This document shows, in pieces, positions 54,540 to 64,000 of a DNA stretch of 64,000 nt. The DNA lies in the NCBI GenBank assembly GCA_028753945.1, contig JAPNXP010000017.1:1240001-1304000 (forward strand), in the 5' to 3' direction. The position numbers and the translations under genes are program-made. Positions within the stretch are counted from its first letter, which is position 1, and every line of letters begins with the position of its first letter. Below the pieces are notes generated by a model that worked only from the letters and a program-made list of their open reading frames with translations, searched no databases and was not told the DNA's origin. This stretch comes from Hexactinellida sp. DTS-2022. Its lineage: Eukaryota > Porifera > Hexactinellida.

Positions 54540-56575
54540 GATAGTTACCAAGATAAGAGAGAAGCGGTAGAGGTTACCTCGAGACAGTCGAGCGAGGCGC
54601 ACTGGAAGATGAGAAGCCTGAATATTTGATTGGGAGGACGAAACCATAAAGCTAGGCAAGGCGAGAACGGAAATACAAGATACAGCAGTAGGTGGGAACC
54701 CAATTTCAAGGGCACAGTCAGTGAAGGTAGTTTCTTCCGGTGAAAAGCCCCACAACAAAGAATGCAAGCTTGACTACAATTAAATAGTCCGAGTTGTTTG
54801 AGTTGTTAGAGGAGTTAGGAGCGCTGTTTAGTGACAAGCCAGGTAGAGCTCCAGGGTGCGAACATGCAATAAACAAGGGGAGTACAGTCCCCGCCAGGTC
54901 CAGGCCTACCCGCATACCTCAGAAATGGGAAGATGAAATAAACACTCAACTCGACGAAGTGCTCGGACAAATCTCTCACCGTGGGCTAGTAACGTGTCCT
55001 GGTGACTAAGAGAGACGGTCGCCAACGCAATAGTATAACCAAAAAGGACGCATATGGAAATTTGGAATCCCCCAGGTGCAAACTATGCTGGATAACTACA
55101 TGGCTACCAGTATTTCACAGTGATTGACATCAAAGCCGCGTTCTGGTGTGTGCCAGTCACGGTGGAAGATGTGGATAAAGCAGCATTCAACACACCCAGG
55201 GGGTTGTTTGAAATGACTGTCATGCCTTTCGGCCGAATGTCTACATTTCGGTCCGAAATGTCCACCCAGGTAAAACATTTTTCCGATTTTTCGGACAAAA
55301 ACGGACACTCCCAAGTTCTTAGAAAAAGCTATTTTTGGTTGGGTATGGCACAAGATGCACGCATATTTTGCCAGAATTGCCTAGTATGCCAACATGCCAA
55401 TTTCTCAACCAAGGGAAGGTTCCCTTGCAATAATTCAAGTTGGGCCCTGTGATTTAGTGGCGATGGACATCGCCACGCTACCTTGGTCAGACGACAAGTT
55501 CCGGTACTTTATGTGCATTGTCGACGCCTTCACGCGATACATAGAGCTAATCCCACCGAAGGACCAGTCTTCCGCCTCAATAGTGAGAGAGTTTCAACGC
55601 GGATGGATTATCCGGGAGCATGGTGTACCCAAAGGTCATTTAACGGATCAAGCCCACAATGTCGACGGGACAGCGATCAGAGCTTTATGTGAGGAGTTAG
55701 GGATCGAGAAGCGTCACTCATCTCCCTACCATCCCCAAGGGGAATGGCCTGGTAGAAAGAGCCATCGGACAAGCAAAACAAGTAGTCAGGTGTTTAACCA
55801 TCGAACGCAGCCTACGAAAAGTATCTTGGCCAGAGGTCTTAATACCAGTGGTTGCATTCTATTTTAATAACGCGGTAAACTCTTATACCTCAGCTGCTGA
55901 TGTTTGGTAGGCAACCCGTATCCCCTATAGACGCGGTTATGACGAAACTCAATGGAACAAGACAGCGAATTACCCCGAACACATGATAAGAGCGGAGAAG
56001 GTCTCGGCGGAGCTGAAAGCCTTAGCTGGAGAGAACGACCGCATCGCCAAGCAAGTGAGAATCAGGTATCACAACACAGGAACTGTGGCTCCACAGTTCA
56101 AAAAGGGAGACTTAGTGCTAGAGAAGAATGAGACGATGAAGGATTCGCTGGATCGAAAATTTAACGGCCCTTATAAGGTGATTGACGGTAGGGACACTGG
56201 CGTAAAGATCCAAAAAGGTAGAAAACGCAAGTGGATACACGCAAGCCCCTGCAAACGGTTCCCGGAAAGTAGCACCATTGACACTTCCGAATAGAAGCCA
56301 GACCTGCCAGCAACGGATAAGCCTCGCCAGTGGGAGAGCTGGTAGTTGTTCCAGTCACGACATAACCCAGGAAGAAGAGCGAAGCTAACGTGGTGCTCGA
56401 AGAGTTGGAGGAAGGGTCAAGCCCGCCAAGGAACCAAAGCACAAAAGACCCAGTAGAAGGAGAAGACCTGATTAGAAGATATCCCCTACGCATGCGTAAG
56501 CAGAAAGATTATCAGGACTACATAAGTACAGGGATTATTTTATGCTACGATGATCGGAGAAATGTGAAGTTATAA
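54540..56575 (+). pseudogene. decayed Ty3/gypsy pol with internal deletion, copy B
   Basis: The RT start (54794-54975: LFSDKPGRAPGCEH, PQKWEDEINTQL) is shared with copy A. Then come an RT palm fragment (55120-55240), an abrupt join to the integrase zinc finger (FCQNCLVCQ near 55380), a frameshift, the integrase core (55440-55790; AMDIATLPW, HLTDQAHNVDG, YHPQGEW, with the catalytic Glu region damaged) and the integrase C-terminal domain (55983-56294; FKKGDLVLEKN, FNGPYKVID). RNase H and the RT active site are deleted. It is inactive, and longer than the copy A remnant. Confidence 0.8.
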
Positions 56576-57337
56576 ATGATTTTGTGTAGTAATAAATTGC
56601 AAAATGTGAAGTATAAAAAATGTGTTCATATAGTAAATCTCAAATCTGACACAACTTTAGATACTATCATTTCAGATAGGATCATTAAGAAATCATTTTA
56701 GATTCCTCAAGTATGTAGCTAAACATGTTGCTATTTTATACAATAATTATTACATCATTAATGCGATCCCTACAAAGTTAGATAAAAGACCTGGGTAGTA
56801 AAAGGAAGAATTGGCGGACGTGATCGCTCGGTGACGTAATACACTCGTACATTTTCGGAGATGTGAAGTTATAAAAAAATCCTTAGTACATACTCTGACG
56901 ATGGGTACTAGTCCCATACATTTTAGTACTACATAGTTCCCACATATTTCAGAATAACATATAGGCTTAGATCCGTAGTTAGGAATAGCCTAACTTATTT
57001 GTATTTCTTTCGACTTATAGTAGCTTCATTATACTCTACTTGTTGTTGTTACAGTATGATAAATATTTAATCACATTAGTGATCACTGGAGTGTAATTCC
57101 ATTGATTTGGCAACTTCGGTTGTAATCTGTCGATGAGAACCATTAGAACGGACCTAAATATTATTTTCTGAATTTTTCAATAAAGTTTCAGCATAGATAT
57201 GGTCCACAAACCGGAGCTTATTCGAAGCAATACGGTAACCAGTATAGAGTTTGCATTAGTTACCTATATCTAGCATTAAGTCCCTGTCTCAAGACTCTCA
57301 ACCTATTCACTTCCAGACATAATACAAATATAACATA
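56576..57337. other. intergenic AT-rich stretch
   Basis: No gene or clear repeat recognised on either strand. Confidence 0.35.
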
Positions 57338-57493
57338 CAGTAGTTTTCGCCTAATAGCAATTGCTCTATTAGCAAGTTATTCTTTGTCCCTAGCGAGCAT
57401 TTAATGTCAATTTTGTTCCTCTAATAGTATTTTGCCTATTAGCAAGCAAAATTTCGTGCTAAATGTGGCTTGTATCAGGCGAACAGTGCACTG
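57338..57493. mobile_element. Tigger-like MITE, TA target
   Basis: CAGTAGTTTTCGCCTAATAG ... GGCGAACAGTGCACTG with TA at 57336-57337 and 57494-57495. Inside are repeated TATTAGCAAG motifs. The ends are imperfect. Confidence 0.6.
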
Positions 57494-57635
57494 TACGACT
57501 GAATGTACTCAAGCGATTCGTAGTGGGTGACTAGCCAATAGCCATACAATATTATACAGATATAATAATGTCAACATGTTTCGCTCCTCGTATTTATTTA
57601 AATACAAACTTTGAAGGCACACAACTCATACAAAA

Positions 57636-57801
57636 GCAGGGTTTCATCTAAGCGGGTAATTCTGGGAGTAAAATTTTTTAGGCGCGCGAAAATCGAGAGA
57701 TGCTCCCATAACGTAAAACAAATTGAGTATTTTAGGCGCGTGTGAGCGATCTCAACCTTAATCTAGGCGCGCAAAAAAAATTGCCTGGATGAAAAGCCAG
57801 C
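57636..57801. mobile_element. MITE of the GCAGGGTTTCATC / GGCGCGC family
   Basis: Ends GCAGGGTTTCATC and GATGAAAAGCCAGC with AGGCGCGCGAAAATCGA and TAGGCGCGC inside; related to 2072-2258 and 42066-42196. Confidence 0.65.
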
Positions 57802-58727
57802 ATAAGTAACTAGATCAGAGATACACATAGGTTGTTGCAGACCTGTGTGTCAGCCGTTCTAACTCAGCAGAAGTCATAAGGGGCTGCTCATCATATCAAA
57901 TCCAAACTGAGTCTCATAAGAGACTGCAGGAAAGGATTACACCTTACTGATGCTAATTGGTTGGATGAAATAAAAGTTTAAAAAGTTGATACAATATGAA
58001 ATTCTATGGGTTAGTATTAATTGTAGCTATCTTGCTGATCGAAAGGGGTTCAGTAATCAGATAGTGTGTTGAAGAATAAACTTGGTACATATTATGAGAT
58101 GTCGAATACTGGAAATGGCAGACTGGCAGTATATTCATTTGCATATTCCCCACAACCATTAACCCACAACGCACTTGATATTGTATGAAATGCAATATTA
58201 ATAGTCTATTGATATTCTTCACCATTGAGCAACCACCATAATGAGTAATTAAATACACAGAATAGAATAATTTCACCAAGTAGCACTATGTATTAATAAT
58301 TTAATACTATGCTATTTGTGACTGCGCATAAAGCAGTGTTTGCAAGTCCGTTTCCAGCGAAGCTCATTTCGAACAATAACCAGGCTTTATCGTATGATCT
58401 TATTACGTATAGATTTCAATCGATTGCTACCCAAATTCAGCTATTCAGATTTAATTCTTCTCTTCTATTCTTGCTACAAGTATTATTTGAATTAATATAA
58501 GCTTCGTTATAATTGAATTATTGACACCATTTGATTACTTGATTGCTGACGTTGGCTGAATCCACTTGAGAAATTATAACAATTCACTATTGAATTTATT
58601 ATATACTGCAATTATTATAAACGTATATAACCAGTAATGCCATAAAAGTTCTCATATCAAGTTGCATAATAGGATTGTAGAGATATAAGCTGGAATAATC
58701 TGATAGTTATGATCAATATTTACCAAT
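57802..58727. other. upstream region of the ZYG11/ZER1-like gene
   Basis: Non-coding, AT-rich. The short open frames on either strand have no coding character. It probably holds the promoter and 5' untranslated region, but no motif was identified. Confidence 0.4.
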
Positions 58728-61100
58728 ATGAACTGGTTGGTTGTAGAAGACACTGAAAACAATTATTCAATTCGTCCTCAATACCTCCTATCTCTCTCTG
58801 ACAGTTGTATTCTGTCACTTGTCAGCTCGCTTAAATGTTGCTATGGTAAAACTACACACTGTTCAATTGAGTCGTTGAACAGTGTATTGAGTCAAGTTGT
58901 ACATTATTTCAAATCAAGCCTGTTGGTCTCACATTCGAATCAACCAGTTATTCCATACTGGATATCCGATAAGCTCTTGAGTCACATCCAAAGGGACATA
59001 AATTTCCCAGTTGAGTTTATCAATCAACTTTTCACCAACACATTCTGCTCCATAACAGAGTTCACATCACAACACGATCAAACATATCTTAGGAAAACAC
59101 TCCCACACATGTGCACTTTCTCACTTACAATTTTAAACCTGTCTAACTCCCTCGTTACCGACTCCCTCCTCCGGTCCATTGCAACTTCTAGAGCGGCGGT
59201 TAGTCTGAGAGTTTTGAAACTCAAATCTTGTTCTAATTTCAAACATACCTCCTCTGTGGAGTTCTTTCCTAATCTCACCCATCTAGACATAAGCGAGAAC
59301 ACTCTAGAATTCGAGGACTTGCTACCTCTCGGAGTGCTGTCTCTCTTAGTAAAACAGTTCCCGGGCCTGTTGTCTCTTGATCTCCATCTTACCAATTTCC
59401 CGGACCTATTTTCTCAAAACATTGACCCCACAAAGCTGGAAGAATACCGCAATTGTTTTTTAACAGATTTAACTCCCACTCCATCCCTACAGGAGCTTTA
59501 TCTCTACACACACATTCAGCAAGCGCCCCTTAACCCCACCCATCTGAGGCTCTTCTACCTAGCGCTCTCCGGTTTCACAGCTCTCACTCACCTCGACCTA
59601 TCCGCTTGGCCTGGTTTGGAAAAGTTATCTAATTCTGATCTGGATGGGATTAGCGATGGTTTGTTGTTTCTTGGTCTTTACCAAACGCCTCTCACGGTAT
59701 GGAAATGCGAGACGAATTTACGCTGTAAAGAGATAAGTGGGTTCGCTAACGGAGAGCAGATTATTTCCGCAATGCAGCGTTATTCTGACGTCACGGATTA
59801 CATGGATGATCTTTATTTCTCCCTGTTTAATTCTTTTTTGAACAAGCATATAACTCTGACCTCTGAGAGTGTAGTCGAAATGGCTCATCTGGTGTTGAAC
59901 TCATTGGATAAGTACTTTCTTAAGCACTCAAATAGTCGTTATTTCTCCCCTGAGTTCAAGGATGATGTACCCTCTCTCCTGAAATGGACTGCGTGCCTCT
60001 ACTTACTCATAGTCGAGTTGAAACACAACCTAACGCCAGATGTAACCACACACGGGATGAATACTTGTAGTGTATTTTTCTACCATATCAACGTTGCTGA
60101 ATTCGAAGATCACACTAACTTTACTCTTCTTACCACTAACGTATGTCTTATTTATAACTTGTTGGTGCATGAAGGAGTTCCGCAAAACAAAAACGAACTA
60201 ATGGACTACACGCTCTGTAAATTTCTATTTGCAGTCATCAACATTTCATGCGAGAACCCTTCTCTGGTTTCAATTCAACCACTCTTGGGTCTAGTGCTGG
60301 GGATCCTGTATCGCTTATTATTCCGCAAAGAACCAGCACAGAAAGGTGTGATAGGAACTAAGTTGGGTGGAGTTAGCTCGCTCATGAGATTCATCGCGAT
60401 GAAGCTGGACGAGAAGAAATCGGACACGCACATTAGACACGCTAGCGGGGCTCTGATGAACCTAACGTACCTCTCTCTGCCTAACTGCATGGAGCTGAGT
60501 CAGAAGCTACACAGCGACCTACTGGTCCGACTTATAGAGGAGTACTCAGAGGATAGCAAGCGAGATATCGTGGGTCTTATTATGGCGTCAGTGGAGAATA
60601 TCGCAGAGTTCTGTCTGCAAGACGAGAGGGCTAGCGTCTCATACCAGCTCCTGTCCCCAGTGCTAGCTGTGCTCGCCAGTCCGAAGCGGTATAACCAGGA
60701 CGCACTGGCCTGCGCGATAGCCGTGTCTGCTTACTACGCGGTAGGGGCCGAGAGGTGGCACTGGGAGGAGAGCGGCGAAGAGGCGCTCAGGCTAGCGGAG
60801 AAAGCTATCGGACAGATCGACTATAAAGCCCCCCGCTCTCAGAGCCTGGACACGCTCAAGTTTCTTGTGGAATGTCTTCACGCGAGAGACACGAGAGTCC
60901 AACTCTGTGCATTGTGGTTGTTGTGCAACTTGGTGTACAAACAGCCCGACATCTATGTGAAGATGCTAGATGAGGAATCATTGCAGACTATTCGCTCAAT
61001 TATTTCTGACTGCTCCACAGATTCTCAGCATTATCTGCTTGGGAATGAAATAATTCAGCTTTATGACATCACTAAGAAGTGTGCCGAGTATAAATATTAA
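58728..61100 (+). CDS. ZYG11/ZER1-family CUL2 ubiquitin-ligase substrate receptor
   Basis: One intact 790-codon frame with no intron, from ATG 58728 to TAA 61098-61100. Residues 1-130 form a helical N-terminus. Residues about 130-330 are leucine-rich repeats (LTILNLSNSLVTD, LRVLKLKSC, LTHLDISENTLEFEDLLPL, LLSLDLH, LTHLDLSAWPGL). Residues about 390-790 are armadillo-like helical repeats, with HASGALMNLTYLS, ACAIAVSAYYAVGAERWHWE and TRVQLCALWLLCNLV. LRR followed by ARM in a protein of about 750-800 residues is the layout of ZYG11B/ZYG11A/ZER1, which in the CRL2 complex recognise N-terminal glycine degrons. Which paralogue it is cannot be decided by eye. The codon content is GC-richer than the flanks and there are no lesions: this is a conserved housekeeping-type gene. 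AATAAA at 61256-61261 could end the transcript. Confidence 0.82.
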   Translation: MNWLVVEDTENNYSIRPQYLLSLSDSCILSLVSSLKCCYGKTTHCSIESLNSVLSQVVHYFKSSLLVSHSNQPVIPYWISDKLLSHIQRDINFPVEFINQLFTNTFCSITEFTSQHDQTYLRKTLPHMCTFSLTILNLSNSLVTDSLLRSIATSRAAVSLRVLKLKSCSNFKHTSSVEFFPNLTHLDISENTLEFEDLLPLGVLSLLVKQFPGLLSLDLHLTNFPDLFSQNIDPTKLEEYRNCFLTDLTPTPSLQELYLYTHIQQAPLNPTHLRLFYLALSGFTALTHLDLSAWPGLEKLSNSDLDGISDGLLFLGLYQTPLTVWKCETNLRCKEISGFANGEQIISAMQRYSDVTDYMDDLYFSLFNSFLNKHITLTSESVVEMAHLVLNSLDKYFLKHSNSRYFSPEFKDDVPSLLKWTACLYLLIVELKHNLTPDVTTHGMNTCSVFFYHINVAEFEDHTNFTLLTTNVCLIYNLLVHEGVPQNKNELMDYTLCKFLFAVINISCENPSLVSIQPLLGLVLGILYRLLFRKEPAQKGVIGTKLGGVSSLMRFIAMKLDEKKSDTHIRHASGALMNLTYLSLPNCMELSQKLHSDLLVRLIEEYSEDSKRDIVGLIMASVENIAEFCLQDERASVSYQLLSPVLAVLASPKRYNQDALACAIAVSAYYAVGAERWHWEESGEEALRLAEKAIGQIDYKAPRSQSLDTLKFLVECLHARDTRVQLCALWLLCNLVYKQPDIYVKMLDEESLQTIRSIISDCSTDSQHYLLGNEIIQLYDITKKCAEYKY

Positions 61101-61255
61101 CCATTTCTGTTTATATACGTATTTATTTATAATGCATTTAATAGGGAATTTGTAGCCATTAAATACAGGAAAATCCACAAAAAAGGGTTTTAAATGTACA
61201 TTTTATTTTATATTTTAGTGTATGTGTTGTGAACATTGTTAATATTAAATTTATA

Positions 61256-61261
61256 AATAAA
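61256..61261 (+). terminator. AATAAA polyadenylation signal candidate
   Basis: AATAAA 156 bp after the stop codon of the ZYG11/ZER1-like gene, in an AT-rich 3' region. Position is plausible; there is no direct evidence of use. Confidence 0.45.
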
Positions 61262-61467
61262 TAAGTTTCATTCTTTATTCAATCGACTCCCTCGATAAAG
61301 AGGTTCGAACTGTGTATTGATTTAGCGCCAAATTATATGCTTGGCGATAGAGTTTGATAGACTAGTTTTTATGCAATTTTTATTATGTAAATTATTTTTA
61401 ACCTTGCTACATAATATTACAAATTCACACTACAAAATTAGTATTCTACATACGTAGTTGGTTTATT

Positions 61468-62564
61468 TCACATTACGGATAAGAGGGTCAAAGAGGGGAT
61501 TGCGATAGTGAGTTCTGTAACCAGTCTTCCCTTGCACAATCTCCATAGAATAATACACATTGTTAACAAGCCGTATCCGATAAATGGGAGGAGAATAAAA
61601 GCTATTCCGATAATGACCAATGTAATATGAGTGCAATATAGTATTATGAAAATATACCACAGATCGATAAAGACTTGTAGAAGGGTGAGTTATGATTTTC
61701 CCGCAATACTATAACAGATGTAAGTAGTATGTTGTCCAAATATTGGGATGCTAATATGAATATACTTCCTATTATAATAAGTCGGAAAATTCTGGTGAAG
61801 TTTCGCTTCATTCTAACCTGTCTTAGCAAGGCTGTGTTATGGCATACTTTTAAATCCACAATTAACCAGTTGATTACCATGATGAGCTTCCTGTATTGCT
61901 GGATGGCAATCAGGAGTGATGCTGTTATAATGAATGTATCGCACCACGCAGTAATTAAATTAGTGTAACAAAATAATCTTGTTATCTGTATGACGATCTC
62001 AGAGAAGAGGAACACGCTAATCAAATGGGGTATTTTGTCCGATTTTATCCAACTCTTCCGTGCATATCTCGATGCTAAGTACATGCACAAACTAGCGGTT
62101 AGAATGAAAGTCATCACTAGGCTAATGTTCCCCAAGTACGGTCCTGTTTGTCCAAGGAACAGTTCAAAACTTCGTATTCGACTATTATTTGTTTGAAATT
62201 TAATATGAATAACATAGTATAAATACTCCATAGATAGATTCTTATTACTTAAGCTTTGAAAATGGTTTTTGTAACTTGGAAGATATGATAAGAAAGTTGC
62301 CATGAACCCCGTCCATTCCACTAAGTTCATAAAGAAGAGGAATACATTCTTAAGGAAATCAGTTTTAGAATTGTAAGCCTGTATTTGTTGTTGGAGATCA
62401 CATTCTCCTTCCTGTAGACACCGCGGTGCATGTCTGTATATCTTCCATTTGCGCCGAATAGCATCTAACAGGTAGACAGACCAGAAGCAAGACACGATAG
62501 TTGTTAAAACTATTCCAATAAAGCTTATAAGGGTAAAGATGCTATATAGCCAAAATAATTGCAT
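61468..62564 (-). pseudogene. seven-membrane-segment protein, frameshifted before the last segment
   Basis: The minus-strand frame from ATG 62564 to 61644 (306 codons) encodes six hydrophobic segments: residues about 1-30, 70-95, 145-170, 180-200, 210-235 and 265-290, separated by basic loops (LDAIRRKWKIYRHAPRC; YARKSWIKSDK; VRMKRNFTRIFR). It ends soon after segment 6. A different frame, open across 61690-61468, then supplies a seventh segment (IILYCTHITLVIIGIAFILL) followed by a Gly-Tyr-Gly and a basic tail, ending at TGA 61468-61470. A one-base shift near 61680 would unite them into about 365 residues. The topology suggests a GPCR-like receptor, but no DRY or NPxxY motif is visible, so the family is unrecognised. 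The shift may be a real lesion, a tiny intron or a sequence error. Confidence 0.55.
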
Positions 62565-63173
62565 TGTAATTTTTAATATTTGGAAAGTACATTCTCTTAT
62601 ATACGTCTTAGCAATTAGGTATGTTTGAATAATTATTATACATTGGATAACTTCTGGGATTCCTCAATCAAATTGTATTACTAAATTATATTTTCTGTAG
62701 TTAATGTGTCTGTAAATTCTGTTTACTCTCTTTAAATGTACCTTAGATGACTTGTAATTTATGCTACAACATAGCATATCACTGAACTTCTTACAGTTAA
62801 TGAATTAAAATATACAACTAAAATTATATCCTAGTTATTTGTTGTTGTTGTTGTTTAGTAATAAATAAGTATCCATAAAGTGCTCATATCAAAGAGACAG
62901 TTCCGTAGTGGTTGATTTCCCTTGGCGAAGCAAACAAGTTAATACACAGATTATTGTTAAAAATACGATATTTGACATCATATAATTATAGTCTGTTCCA
63001 TGGCTTATTTTGATCTCGGATATGGAAAATTTCTGTCACACTTGTCACGGTAACAATCAGTCTTTCTGTGAGGAATTGAATATGTTTAATCGTTCCTTTG
63101 GTTTCGGTAGCTTAGCTACTCAACAATACGAGTGATCTGGCTTTATTCATGAAATCTCTGCCGTATCTTAGAT
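62565..63173. other. intergenic, AT-rich
   Basis: No coding frame recognised. Short (GTT)n tract near 62838-62858. Confidence 0.35.
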
Positions 63174-63527
63174 CAGGGTTCCTCAAACTTTCATTTATAT
63201 AAGGCCACATAATCTTTTTAAAAATTTCCTCAGGCAGTCAGGCCGTAAACAATATCGAGAAATTTTTCGTAATTTATAACAAAACTATTATGTTGTTGTA
63301 ATACTAGAACTATACTAATTTCTAAGCAAAAAGTGCATAATGGACTAGTCAAAACTGTTTACTAGTACATTAATCAGTGTGTATAAGTGTACAGGCCAGA
63401 TGAAAATTATTAAATTATAAATATCTCTCAGGCCACACATAATATAAATTTATATTGGGCTATCAGGCCATACATAAGGTTGTTTCAGGCCGCATGCGGC
63501 CTGAAAAACCTAGTTTGAGGAACCCTG
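63174..63527. mobile_element. hAT (Charlie-like) MITE, target duplication TCTTAGAT
   Basis: Ends CAGGGTTCCTCAAACTTTC and AGTTTGAGGAACCCTG; TCTTAGAT at 63166-63173 and 63528-63535. Inside are several GGCCACA/CAGGCC motifs and the palindrome CAGGCCGCATGCGGCCTG. The ends resemble Charlie-type hAT elements known from vertebrates and other animals. Confidence 0.93.
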
Positions 63528-63733
63528 TCTTAGATTGTAGTCGACTATACTAAACAATAACTAATTTACTATTTGGAAAGTTTGGAATATAGATTTCGCA
63601 ATATACTTGTTTACGTATTATACCAGTGAGAATCTAGTTTCCAGGTTAAATTATATTGATAATATAAATAACTATTGAAAGGTTAGCCAAATAGGATTTC
63701 ATGAGTTCCAACTGGACCGGTCTTAATTAAATA

Positions 63734-64000
63734 CGAGCCCTTCGGTCTCGGTCGCTTTGCGACGGATCGGTGCTACGCACCTCAAGTTAACTGCCGGTGT
63801 ACGGCCTTAATCTTCACCTTTCCTGGCATAAAATGGTGGAAAGGGACGTTACATACATCCCTTAATAAGATTTCCATAGTTTAACTTGTTTTTCAAATTC
63901 TAAATGTATAAATGCGAAATTCGTGTTCAGCATCTATAATACCCGTTGAAAGCTAACTTCTAGGTTGATTTGGAATTTCATCAATTTGTTTACCTATTTT
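63734..64000 (-). mobile_element. CTCG-family Helitron-like element, runs off the window
   Basis: 3' end CGAGCCCTTCGGTCTCGG at 63734 after A, hairpin GTCGCTTTGCGAC, then GCTACGCACCTCAAGTTAAC and the start of a satellite unit (ACCCGTTGAAAGCTAACTTC) at 63940. The 5' end lies beyond the window. Confidence 0.75.

Noticed and set aside
54477-54915. Minus-strand frames shared by both duplicate copies (also 29468-29999)
   Set aside because: They are antisense to the conserved Ty3/gypsy protease/RT remnant, which explains their conservation.
59078-59395. Minus-strand frame inside the ZYG11/ZER1-like gene
   Set aside because: Antisense shadow of an intact, family-recognised coding region.

Overview
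The window is animal nuclear DNA. It is AT-rich, has spliced genes with GT-AG introns, and is dominated by transposable elements. Recognisable host genes are metazoan: a receptor with C-type lectin, Ig and FN3 domains and one membrane segment, present as two duplicated copies; a ZYG11/ZER1-type ubiquitin-ligase receptor; a class I (E-protein/Daughterless-like) bHLH factor; a peroxiredoxin-5 exon; and a seven-membrane-segment protein. A sponge or another early-branching marine animal would fit, but nothing here proves the phylum.

Layout. 0.4-1.1 kb: coiled-coil reading frame with one internal stop. 1.6-8.7 kb: small inverted-repeat elements, a Helitron-like element, a Mutator-like transposase remnant abutting a broken hAT transposase, and a 2.2 kb fold-back element. 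9.1-10.4 kb (minus): damaged or unusually spliced E-protein-like bHLH gene. 10.7-15.9 kb: short coiled-coil exon followed at once by a defective Ty3/gypsy retrotransposon with ~150 bp LTRs. 16.0-16.3 kb (minus): orphan peroxiredoxin-5 exon. 16.3-20.1 kb: Helitron-like repeat split by an apparently intact 3.4 kb hAT transposon. 20.1-24.0 kb: Tigger/pogo-like transposon, itself carrying two nested elements.

24.4-30.0 kb and 33.8-55.0 kb are two copies of one segment holding the receptor gene. In copy A the introns are short; in copy B the same introns are swollen to about 12 kb and 5 kb by elements that include Helitrons, hAT and Tigger MITEs, a 7 kb Tigger-ended tandem array and a 1.3 kb giant palindrome. 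Because both copies lie in this window, several insertions can be compared with their empty sites. Copy A has a nonsense codon in its first Ig exon; copy B has a 20 bp deletion just after the membrane segment. A signal-peptide exon at 33.76 kb fits copy B in phase. A decayed Ty3/gypsy pol lies downstream of each copy.

56.6-64.0 kb: sparse region with an intact intronless ZYG11/ZER1-like gene (+), a frameshifted seven-membrane-segment gene (-), a Charlie-like hAT MITE and the start of another Helitron. No tRNA, rRNA or CRISPR array was recognised. All coordinates and splice sites were read by eye; small repeats may be off by a few bases.
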